Shown here piece after piece: positions 31,988 through 42,339 of a stretch of 64,000 nucleotides of DNA. The position numbers and the translations under genes were made by a program. The number at the start of each line of letters is the position of its first letter. Positions within the stretch are counted from its first letter, which is position 1. Where the stretch lies: assembly GCA_036435485.1 (NCBI GenBank), contig CM071597.1:13571881-13635880 (forward strand). Reading direction: 5' to 3'. The notes beneath the pieces were generated by a model. That model was not told where the DNA came from and searched no databases. It worked only from the letters and a program-made list of their open reading frames with translations. Source of the DNA: Saposhnikovia divaricata (lineage: Eukaryota > Streptophyta > Magnoliopsida > Apiales > Apiaceae).

Positions 31988-33945
31988 TGTTAGGTCCGAT
32001 AAGATTGTAGAAGGGGGGGTTGAATACAATCTATACCAATTTATCGAAATTTGTTCTTCAAATAATATTTTATTTTAAACAAATTTGAGCGGAATAAATT
32101 GAAACAAATTTCAAGTTGAATATAACAATATATTAACTTGATGGGTGTTACAATTTCAGTACAGAAATTAATCAAGTTGATAAAAACTAATTTAGAAAAT
32201 TCGACATGAACTTTTCTAATTTAGTTAATAAAAATCAAGATTAGAACTAGGAAACTTAATTCGCTAGTAGTACAAGAATCACAAATAATCAAGTTCCACC
32301 GGATAAAATATTACAAAGGAGATGAACTTGATTTTCTAGGAATTAATTTGTTCTTGCTTGAGAGAGAGAGAAATGGAGGCTGCTGAAATTTCTGGATAAA
32401 ATGTTATGTTCGTGTGTCTTGTTTCTGGCTGCTGTCTTCTGCTTGTTTTATACAATTAGCTGACTTGAACTGATATAACTATCGGTATGACTATCCAATC
32501 AGCTTGATATGACTGTCATTTGTACTAATATAACAATCCATTAATTCCATATAACAGTCGGTATGACTATTATTTGAATTAATATGACTGTCCCATTTTT
32601 CTTTTGGCCTAATATAACAATCGGTATAACAATCAAGGCTGATATGACAATCCTTTAACCAATATAACAATCGGTATAACTTACTGAATATTCCAATCAT
32701 TTTGTTAACAACACTGATTTAACACTGCAGCAACAAACCCAGTCGCAGGAATAGAAGTTGCAGTACACGCGCGAAATGGTAGTTCTTTTCTCGGGCGCGT
32801 GGCGCACACTCTCTTCCTGGCGCGTTTATCTTCTTCCAGCCGACAGAATATGCATGTGACAGACTTGTCTCTGTTTTTGAATTGTGTTTGACTGTTTTGA
32901 TAATTCATTTATTTCTTTCCTGCATGGTTTTGTTTATTCCTCTCACATTTCTGCCGACACAATACATCCTTAACTAATGGATTGGTTTGGTAACTGGGCT
33001 GGATTTACAAGCCCAACATTTCTTCTTTTTTTTTAATTTTTCTCAGCCCAGATTCTTTTCTAATTCTTTTGGCCCATTATTTTCTTTTTAATTTGGCCCA
33101 ACAGAATAATCAAGCAGTCCACTTTCTTTTTATATTTAATTTAATTATTTTACTTAATCAATTAATCATTTAGAAAAGTGATGATTAATTAATTAAATTT
33201 ATAATTAAATCAAATAAGATTAATACATTAATTCAAAGTTAATTAATATGATAATTAATTTAATAAATAAATTAATTCAGAATGAATTAATTTATTAATT
33301 AAATAAATTACATAATTATATTAATTAAATGAGAATTAATATAAATCACTTGATAACCAATTCTTTTTCGAGAACCACTGAAAGTAATAAAGAATTACCA
33401 CTGAATTGTTTGTTGACGCTCGATGCACGGTCTGGTTCATGAGCGACTAACTCCAACGGCTTTTCTTTACTTTTGACTCTAAGCTGTGGTTTAATTCTTC
33501 TCTCAACATACCAGTCTTGACAGTTTGAACCACTGAAGTTAATGATAAACAACCACTGTTTAATGTTGACACTCGATGTACTGTCCGGTTCATGAGTGAC
33601 TAACCGCAATGACTGTTCTTCATATATTTACTTTAAAATCTGGTTCCTTTTCTTTTCTTCTCTCTCTTGATATTTCTCTGTACTGTCTCTGTCACTGTCG
33701 AAATCTCTGTCACTTTAAATGACTCCACTTCTTTAACGAATACTTCACTGAGGCTTGATCAGATGTCTGAACTTCTTTCAATGTAGTAATTCCTCAAATC
33801 TGTAGATTGACCTTGATCTTTTTCTTCTGACAGATAATACTATCTGAGATTCCTTGTGACAGTCTATATACTATTTACTAATACAATCTTGTTTAAGTTG
33901 AGTTGTATCCTCGAAATACAAATAGGCTACATCATATGCCTTTCA
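31988..33945 (-). repeat. 5' LTR of Element II
   Basis: 1958 bp, the partner of 21134-23090. The minus-strand ends are TGAAAGG...CCTAACA. It is followed on the right by GATAC (33946-33950). Confidence 0.94.
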
Positions 33946-34549
33946 GATACTCCTGTATTTATTTAGGATTGTTGCATGAGATTGTTCTTTTATTATGTTA
34001 ACACATCAATTCTTTTCTTTTTAAATACGGTGAATTATGTTAACACATCAATTCTTTTTTTTTAAATACGGTGACTTTTTTTATGACAATAGTATTGGAT
34101 TAATGAATAAATTTTCCTAATATAAGTATAATTAACTTATATAAAAAATATATAATTTAAGAAGATCGTACTTTCTATAAAATATTTAATTATATTTCTG
34201 CTCTATATATTCAAACACCTATTCTACTTCTAGTAGAACGTTTATTTATATATTTTTTCGATAAATTCGAACTCTTATTTTTTATAAATTCGAACTCCTA
34301 TTCTACTTCCAATAGAACTTTTAATCGTATGCCTTATAAATACTTATTATACTTACAATAGAACTTCTAATCATATGTCTTCCCTATAAATTCGAACTCT
34401 TCTCATTTATAAATTCGAACATCTATTCTACTTCTAATATGTTAATTGATATTTTTGTATTTATTAGTGTTTAAAATTCTAAAATTCTAGAAAATTAGAA
34501 AAATAGATTGAGACGATCTTAGAGCGCCACCTAAACTCCCGCTATCCTC

Positions 34550-34552
<3 letters not shown>

Positions 34553-34600
<48 letters not shown>
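34553..34600. repeat. (TA)n microsatellite
   Basis: About 24 TA units at the 5' end of the minus-strand Helitron, immediately before its terminal TC. Confidence 0.9.
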
Positions 34601-34601
<1 letters not shown>

Positions 34602-34734
34602 ATTCTAATGCATGAACAAATTCGTTTCTATAAATTATATGCGTAATTTATTTACACTGTTTGATTATAGACCGAAAATTATTAAATTGTTAAAAGAAAA
34701 TCAAATTATTTAAATTTATCATACAATAAAATTT

Positions 34735-35315
34735 GAAAGAATGACCAAATTACACCATTTTTCGGAATCCATTGTCCAAATTACCCACCCGCAAAAGACA
34801 CTTCCTTTTTTGTCCACTGAATACGCAGATTGGATATGCGTACTCATCCCTACGCATTAACACAATGCGTGTTTCTTAAATAAAAATTGACAACTTCAAA
34901 CATTTGACCTATTTAAATGTGTCTAATCAGTACTGACTGACAACTTTTGGAGCAAAGTAAAAATATCTATTCCTACTTCCGAGACAAATTAGGTAAATCA
35001 AAAATTAAACAATAAAGGTAAATACAATACAAATGAACTATACGCATTATTCAAATGCGTGGTTCAATTTTTTAAAAAAAAATTAAAGAACACGCATTTT
35101 GAAAATGCGTATTGCAGGAACAGTAAACGAACTATACGCATGATAATGATGCGTGGCCTGCTTCTTAAAAAAAAAATATGAACAACACGCATGTTAAACA
35201 TGCGTGTAAGGGGCTACGCATGTTGGACATGCGTAGCAGATGGGTATTTTGGACGGAACGGTGCGCAAAAGGGTATTTACATTGTCTTTACCATCTATCT
35301 ATAACTATATCTATA
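34735..35315. repeat. Insert with a cluster of ACGCAT/ATGCGT hairpins
   Basis: About 580 bp that interrupt unit C. Six short hairpins share the arm ACGCAT and differ in their loops. They lie near 34851, 35040, 35091, 35134, 35187 and 35214; examples are ACGCATTAACACAATGCGT and TACGCATGTTGGACATGCGTA-like. The arms sometimes extend by matching bases (ACACGCATG/CATGCGTGT). No ORF and no transposon termini were recognised. Confidence 0.65.
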
Positions 35316-36197
35316 TCTATATACTATTATATTAAAGCCGAAATATTTAGATTTTGTCGATTTGGTTATACTAATTAATAAAATAAATAATAGAATAATA
35401 TAATTAATGGTAATTATTCGATTATCTTTTTTCATATTTATTTTTAATTGATTATTACCTTTTATAAACACCTAAAAATATCAACTTTATCATATATTCC
35501 AATCATCAATTAATGATACAATACCTTTTAATTTAAAATATAATTTTGTAATCATTAATGTATACCCAAAAATATTACAGTTAGATTTTTAGTAATTAAT
35601 AAGGACGTTAGATGTTATTATAAAGTATATTTTATAATTAAATTGCTTTACTAAAAATTCAAGTTTCGATTCCCGTCAACGACATATTTAACTTATAATT
35701 TTATAATATAAATTTTAATTCATGCATATCATTAATTAAACTTATATAATATAATATTAAATTAATATTAAATTTTTTAAAATAATGATTATATAAAAAC
35801 ATAATTATAGCATAAATAAAATTTATAACATATAAAAGAAACCCGTGGGTTAGGGGTATATTTTGTAGTTTGGTTTTGGTTATCCTTTTCATTAACAACC
35901 ATTAGATCGGTAGCTCAAATTGATGATGACCGTTGGATACAATATTGTTATAAAAGTTGTTATATACAGAAGTCTAAGGTTCGAATTCCATCAACAACAT
36001 TTTAATTTAAAATTAATAATAAATGATGTTACATATAAAGGTTGAAGGTTTTGGTTCCCGCCAACAACATATTAGTTTAGATTTAATATTAAAAATTGTT
36101 ATTTACAAAGGTAAAATATTTATAATATTATGTAACTACATTATAATAAATTTAAAAAAATTAAAAATAACTCGTGCTTTCACGGGTTATAAGCTAG
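35316..36197 (+). mobile_element. Short non-autonomous Helitron
   Basis: 882 bp. It begins TCTATATACTATTATATTAA after an A and ends CTCGTGCTTTCACGGG (hairpin), TTATAAGCTAG, then T. These are standard plant Helitron termini and A/T target flanks. Inside are roughly 80-bp repeats around TCCCGCCAACAACAT (35665, 35975, 36051). No protein coding. Confidence 0.82.
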
Positions 36198-36499
36198 TAT
36201 ATATAAAATACAACTTGATTAAAAATAAATAACAGATTGATACAATCGATTACTTACATTTATTACCGTGTACAAACATAAAATACTTTTGGGAGAACGA
36301 TGTTTGTTTTTTATGTATAACAAATTTGCATAATTTTTTTTATATTCCCTCCATTCCAAAAAAATTGACCCGCTTTCATTTTGATGTTTCAAAATATAGA
36401 ACTTCTATTTTTAAAATGATTTAATCTATACTATTATATTAAAAGTTTGGTTGGTTGGTTAATCGGTCGGTCGGTCGGTGCGGTACTGGGTTGTTTTAC

Positions 36500-37770
36500 T
36501 TATTTATCCTTACTTAATTATAGATAAAATTCATCCTCCTAACTAATCAATTTTTTTTTTCAGGTTAAACTTATTATCTTTTCTATTTTTCAATAACTAA
36601 ATAATTTCCTTTTCCAGATAAAATACAACATTTTTATATTTTATCTAACTAAAATTTCTCCTTTATTAATAAATTTCCTTTTTTAGGTTAAACATGTTAC
36701 CTTTTCTATTTTTCAATAACTAAATAATTTCTCTTTTCAAGTAAAATACAATATCTTTTACAATTTATCTAACTAAAATTCCTTCTTTTTTAAAAACACT
36801 ACTAACAATTTTGTTTAATAAAATAACATAATTATATTATAATCATTATTAACTGATCAATTACCTTTTTCAGCCAAAACACGTTACATTTTCCCTTTTC
36901 TCTAACTAAAATCTATCATTTTCCAATTATGTCATGGATGATTACCTTTTTCAATCAAAACACGTTACCTTTTTTCATTTCTCTTACTAAGACCTCTTTT
37001 TTTTTTTAATATTATCACGGGCGTTTCTATTTAATAAAAATAAAATAATAATATTATAATGCTAATAATTAACCGATTACCTTTTTAGCTAAAGTGTATC
37101 GTCTTTTCTATTTTTTCTAATTAAATTTCCCTTTTTCCTAGAAATATCACGGGTAACATTAATTTCTCATTTATTAAAAACTATGACCTATTTTATTTAG
37201 TAAAATAACATAATCAACTTATTTACCCTTACTCATTATAGACAAAATCCATCCTACTAACTAATCAATTTCCTTTTTCAGGTCAAACATATTATCTTTT
37301 AGATTTTTCAATAACTAAATAATTTTCTTTTTCAGGTATAATACATATCTTTTATATTTTTATCTAACTAAAATTTCTCCTTTATTAATCAATTTCCTTT
37401 TTCAGGTTAAACATATTACCTTTTCTATTTTTCAATAAATAAATAATTTTCCTTTTCAAGTAAAATACAATATCTTTTATATTTTATATAACTAAAATTC
37501 CTTCTTTTTTAAAAACACTACAAGCAATTTTGTTTAATAAAATAACATAATTATATTATAATTACTATTAACTGATCAATTACCTTTTTCAGCCAAAACA
37601 CGTTACATTTTCCCTTTTCTCTAACTAAAATCTCTCTTTTTCCAATTATATCATTGATGGTTACCTTTTTCAACCGAAACACGTTACCTTTTTTCTTTTC
37701 TCTTACTAAAACCTCTCTTTTTTAAATAATATCACAAGCATTTCTATTTAATAAAAATAAAATAATAATA
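36500..37770 (+). repeat. Tandem roughly 0.72-kb units in the Helitron, left part
   Basis: One unit starts near 36500 (ACTTATTTATCCTTACTTAA) and the next near 37208 (ACTTATTTACCCTTACTCAT). The third begins at 50758, beyond Element III. With the insertion removed, the spacing is about 710-725 bp. Each unit also contains smaller internal repeats of the CCTTTTTCAG...CTAACTAAAA type. The array runs on to about 51990. Confidence 0.72.
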
Positions 37771-39826
37771 TGAAAGGTATATGATGTAGCCTATTTGTAT
37801 TTCGAGGATTCAACTCAACTTAAACAAGAATGTAATAGTAAATAGTATATGTACTGTCACAGGGATCTCAAATGCATAACTGTCAAAAGAAAGAAGACAA
37901 AGTCAATCTACCATTTTGAGTTATACTACACTTGAAGAAGTTCATTCAGTTGATCAAGCATCAGTAGAGTAATCAAGACAGTGGTTTCTATTTATAGTGA
38001 CAAGAGGTTCCTACAGTGGCAGAATACAGATTATAAAGGTTTGAAAAAGAGTGAAGAAAAGGAAGACATGAACCACAACTTTAAAGTCAATATATGAAGA
38101 ACAGTCATTGCGGTTAGTCACTCATGAACCAGACCGTGCATCGAGTGTCAACATTAAACAGTGGTTATTCGTCATTAACTTCAGTGGTTCAAGCTATCAA
38201 GACTGGTAAAAGAGAAAATCATTGTGCAAGCAACAAAAGTGTTAAATTCATTAACCACAATGATTTTATTATCAAGTGGACTGGCTAAGGAATAATCTTT
38301 GTGGAGGATCAGATTTATCAAGACATGGAAGAACACAAGGGTTATGCTGTCAAGGAGGTGTATTAATTCTCTCTTAATTGATTAAATCATTTGGTTGATT
38401 TATTTGATGAATTAATTCTATCAGAATTAATTTATTATGTAAATTAATTAAAAGGTTAATTAAGTTGGAATTAATATAATTATCAAAGGATAATCAAGAG
38501 TAATGAGAAGAGAAAAAGAATCACATCTTAGAGTCTAAATGAAGAACATCCATTGGAGTTAGTCGTTCATGAACCAGACAGTACATGGAGCGTCAACAAA
38601 AAATTCGGTGGTAATTCTTTATTACTTTCAGTGATTCAGAAAAGAATTAAGACAATCCAAGGATATATAATTATTCTCCTTTAATTAATTTAAATCAACT
38701 AGTCAATTTAATTAATAAATTAACTCATCAAGAATTAATTCATTAATTAAATTAATTATTAAATTAATTAAATCTGAATAATTATTTAAGTAAGTCTAAA
38801 TTGAAATGATTATTTATTAATCAATTTAATTTAAAGCTGAAAAATGAACTAGCAAGACAATCAGATTGTCTTGCCTATTGTCTTGGAGAAGGAAATCAGA
38901 AAAGCAAGACACTTGAAGAAGGACATCAGAAAAGCAAGACAATCAGGGATTGTCTTGCCGATTGTCTTGATGATGATTATACCCAACAGCTTTAAAAAAG
39001 GAGAATAAAAATCTTATTTCATTGTCTTGACTATTGTCTTGACAGTTCAAATCAGATTGTCTTGATAATGATCAAAAAGAAAAATCTTCCTACAGATTGA
39101 TAATTATTGATAAAGCAAGACAAATATCTCAGAAATTGATTGTCTTGCCGATTGTCTTGGTGGAAGCAGATTGTCTTGCCGATTGTATTGCCTATTGTCT
39201 TGGCAGTACAAAATTGATGTCTTGGAAGTTCTGATTGTCTTGCCGATTGTCTTTCAAGTGTTAACATCTTAAAAAGAGGCAGGAGATCAGTTTGTTTGAT
39301 TTTATATAAATCAACCAAGGCGGCTGCTTTTAAAAAAATACAATCTTCACCACTTCATCTTCTTCAACACAAACGGAAGAGAGAAAAAGAAGAGACCAAG
39401 AGAAATAGTTCCTAAGCTTCAAATAATTTCCTGTAAATTATTTATGAGCTCTATAATTAAATCTGAACCGATAGAAATTGTTTACTTGTAACGTTGGAAC
39501 TATCTAGCGAGTTTTTACTCCTAGAACTTATCTCTCGAATTGCTTTTAGCATTCGATCTTTTTATTACAAATATAGAAAAGTTCATGTCGAATTTTCTAT
39601 AGAATTTGTAATAATTAGTTGGTCATCAAACCATTGTAATTTGTACCCGTGTATTTAGACACACCCCATCAAGTTAATATAAATTTTATATTTAACTTGA
39701 ATATCGGTATTCGTTTTATTCCGCATCAATTTGTTCTTGATTTAATATTTTAAGGAAAGAGCAAATTCGATTAAACGACATAGTTTGTATTCAACCCCCC
39801 TTCTACAAACTATTTTGGACATAACA
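37771..39826 (+). repeat. 5' LTR of Element III
   Basis: 2056 bp, TGAAAGGTATATG...GGACATAACA. It contains two related blocks with CATGAACCAGAC (about 38095-38215, 38550-38640) and a GATTGTCTTGCC short-repeat array at 38870-39260. Confidence 0.93.
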
Positions 39827-39828
39827 AT

Positions 39829-39840
39829 TGGCATCAGAGC
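39829..39840 (+). promoter_or_regulatory. Primer binding site of Element III
   Basis: TGGCATCAGAGC, two bases after the LTR. One base differs from the usual TGGTATCAGAGC, which may weaken priming. Confidence 0.85.
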
Positions 39841-39965
39841 CTTTTGATTGACGCACAAATCAAGATCTTTATTTTTGTTGTCCTCCAATTGGTTTTCGAG
39901 TTTGTTGACCCATACAGAAATTAAATCCTGTATTAGACCAAAAAGTCAACTCCCCTATTTTCGAT

Positions 39966-40574
39966 TTTTTAACCTTCAAAAAATTCAATACTTGAGATTT
40001 TTGAACTTTAAATAATTTGAACTTATTTTTGGATTCTTTAACTTTCAAAATTTTCAATTTTGAGATTTTTGAATTTTAAATAATCTAAATTTATTTTCGG
40101 ATTCTTTAACCTTTAAAAATTCTCAATTTATGATATTTTTGATTTTTAAACAATATGAGTTTATTTTCAATTGTTAATTAAATTGAATTTATTCTCAAAT
40201 TGTTTAATCTTCAAAAAATTTCATTTTATGATATTTTTTATTGTTAAGTAATCTTAACTTATATTCGAATTTTTTAATTCTTGAAATGATTAATTCTTGG
40301 AAATTTTGATTTTTAAACAACTTGAGTTTATTTTCAAATTGTTTAATTTTCAAAATTTTTAATTCTTGATAATTTCGAATTTTAATTAACTTGAATTTAT
40401 TTTCGGATTCTTTAACTCTAAAAAATTTCATTTCTTGAGATTTTTTGATTCTTAATTAATTTGACTCTAATTTCAAATTTTAATTAATTTGAACTTACTT
40501 TCAGATTTTTTATTTCTCAAAAAATTTTCGAGTCCTTGAAGTTTTGGAATTTTAAATATTTTGAATTTATTCTA
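39966..40574 (+). repeat. 69-bp minisatellite in the leader of Element III
   Basis: About eight units of 68-70 bp (one longer), each running TTCTTTAAC-TTCAAAA...GAGATTTTTGAATTTTAAATAA...TTATTTTC. In Element II the distance from LTR to gag is only about 85 bases, so the array was gained in this lineage or lost in the other. Because 69 is a multiple of three, the minus strand stays open over several units (40204-40431) and shows a 23-residue Lys/Phe-rich periodicity. I regard that as a by-product. Confidence 0.8.
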
Positions 40575-40999
40575 AACCAATAGTTCTAAGAAGGTTGTTA
40601 GTTGAAGATTCCTACGAATTGTCAAAGATGATTTGAATCTTTTGAAGAAAATGCATTTTTCAATGAAATTAATTTCTACCTACTGAAGAAAAATTTGTGG
40701 AAGCTCCTCAAAATTATATCCATAGAATTCATTGGTTTTTCAGAAGCAGGAATGGAAGAGGTTTTAGTGGATAGAATTTTTCCCGAAGATTTGAATTAAG
40801 TCTATTGATTCTGTGATATACAAACACTAAGTGGATTGCTCCAATGTAACATCTACTACACTTAGTGGATTGTACCAAGAAATATCTTACAAGAAATCAA
40901 CAGAGATTTTAGAAAAGTGGAATCATGGAGGTTTGAGAATGAACTAGACAGTTAGACATCTCAGTCAGGAATTAATGATGGAACCTCAGAACATACATG

Positions 41000-42262
41000 A
41001 AGAGTTACTAATTTAGAAAGAGTACAAATGTTTAATCCAGGAATTAGGCCTATCTATTCCGAAGCAGAAAGTCTTCAGGATACAGTTCAAGAGGTGGCTA
41101 CAAGACTGAGTTGGTGGAAAGAACAAAACAGGATAGTTGCAGTTATGAAAAGTTTTATGTGATAAGTAACTATCAAGGTGTGCAACATGGTACAGAATTC
41201 TGACAGACAAGGATGAATAGGGATTCATTAAATGAGATGAAACAGAAGCATCAGTGCAGAACTTATCTTGCTGAAGAAAAGAGTTTGGATGGATCAGATG
41301 ATGATGAGAAGATCATAATTAATATATTGCCTTCATAGCAATCTCTGAAGATGATTCACCTCACATGTCTCATGTATCAATTCCTCGAACTAGTGTAATA
41401 TGTAATTCTCAGAAATTCAAAGCATGTTAAGATCTTAGTTTTTAATTATTATATCTTTGGTTAGAAGATCTTATTATGTGTATGAATATTTGTTGAATTT
41501 AATTAATTGCAATAGTGAGTTAGAAGTGTTCCTTAGACAATATCTCTCAATTCTTAAATGATATATGTCAAGCATATATGACCTCTGCTTAAGCTAGTTT
41601 CAGGATCCCCAGTAGAACAAGATTTGCTTATTCATTCTGAATTGTTTGTTAAGGTTAAAAAGTTTAAAAGATGGAATAATTACCTAGGGTGTCATTAGAA
41701 CATCAAGTCATTTGTAAAACTGACTTAGGTAATAGAGATTATATAATATAATATAACAATAGGAATGGATTGGATAGAATTGGATAGAATTAGTGATTAA
41801 TTGTTAATTCTTCTATTCCATGTATGTTTAGAAAATTATTGAATATCTGTAAATCTACTTGCTACCTGTTACACAAGTGTACATAGGTTAAAGTAGATAG
41901 TACTGAATTTTCTAAAATGCATAACATACCTAATTTGCATAATTCTTATCTGCAATGTTTTAATGCTGAATGTATGCAATGTATTCTTATTATCATGCCT
42001 GCTTATTTCAAATGTCATAAATGCATTTCCTAGTATTTGCATTGATCATAGAAAAAGCATGTTTAAGAATAACAATAAGGTACAGACTGCTAGTCCTCCT
42101 TATGTTAGGAAGGAACCATTATTCTCCTTGCTCAGTGAATATTTTGTCAATGACACTAAAAAGGAGAAATGGTCAGTCAAAGATAAGAATGAGCATGTTA
42201 AGGTTAAAACTGTTGTTAATTCTAATAAAAGAGAAATCTCTAATCCATTTGGACCCAATTAA
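41000..42262 (+). pseudogene. Decayed gag of Element III
   Basis: Recognisable pieces in order: SSRGGYKTELVERTK (about 41090-41140, matching the stretch before the zinc knuckle in Element II); a knuckle region in which the Cys and His codons are lost and stops appear (about 41140-41165); AEEKSLDGSDDDE and YIAFIAISEDD (41270-41355); and SPPYVRKE to the end NPFGPN (42091-42262). The N-terminal part could not be found with confidence in 40575-41000. Confidence 0.72.
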
Positions 42263-42339
42263 ACAATTTGGGTACCAAGAACTTTTTATCCATTTGTGAA
42301 TGTAGGGCTTAACAGGTTAATCGATTATGCATTATTATT

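Larger units (their letters stand above)
21134..33945 (-). mobile_element. Element II: non-autonomous Sirevirus-type LTR retrotransposon
   Basis: 12.8 kb on the minus strand with the target duplication GATAC (21129-21133, 33946-33950). The LTRs are 1957 and 1958 bp. By eye they differ by two substitutions and one G-run length, so insertion is recent. The primer site, the polypurine tract and an open gag lie at the expected places. Pol is reduced to scattered remnants with stops and frameshifts. The same lesions occur in Element III, so this copy was probably mobilised by enzymes from a relative. Confidence 0.92.
20078..34602 (-). mobile_element. Helitron on the minus strand, split by Element II
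   Basis: The 3' terminus is at the left. The reverse complement reads a GC hairpin (GCCGCGAAGCGCGGC), a short spacer and CTAG, followed by host T. The 5' terminus TC is at 34601-34602. Removal joins ATTTTATCAA to TTCTAATGCATG, exactly the sequence seen in unit A at 12-32, so the empty site is present in this window. The Helitron's own length is about 1.7 kb (20078-21133 plus 33951-34602). It contains two roughly 520-bp internal repeats with CGAGCCGCTCT motifs (about 20235 and 20757) and, at the right, short TTCGAACTCCTATTCTACTTC-like repeats. It has no Rep/helicase ORF and is therefore non-autonomous. Confidence 0.8.

Noticed and set aside
34850..35240. ACGCAT hairpins as a CRISPR-like array
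   Set aside because: Repeats are too short, spacing is irregular, there are no cas genes and the genome is clearly eukaryotic.
40204..40431. Antisense Lys-rich repeat protein in the Element III leader
   Set aside because: The open frame follows from a repeat length divisible by three in AT-rich DNA. There is no sign of expression.
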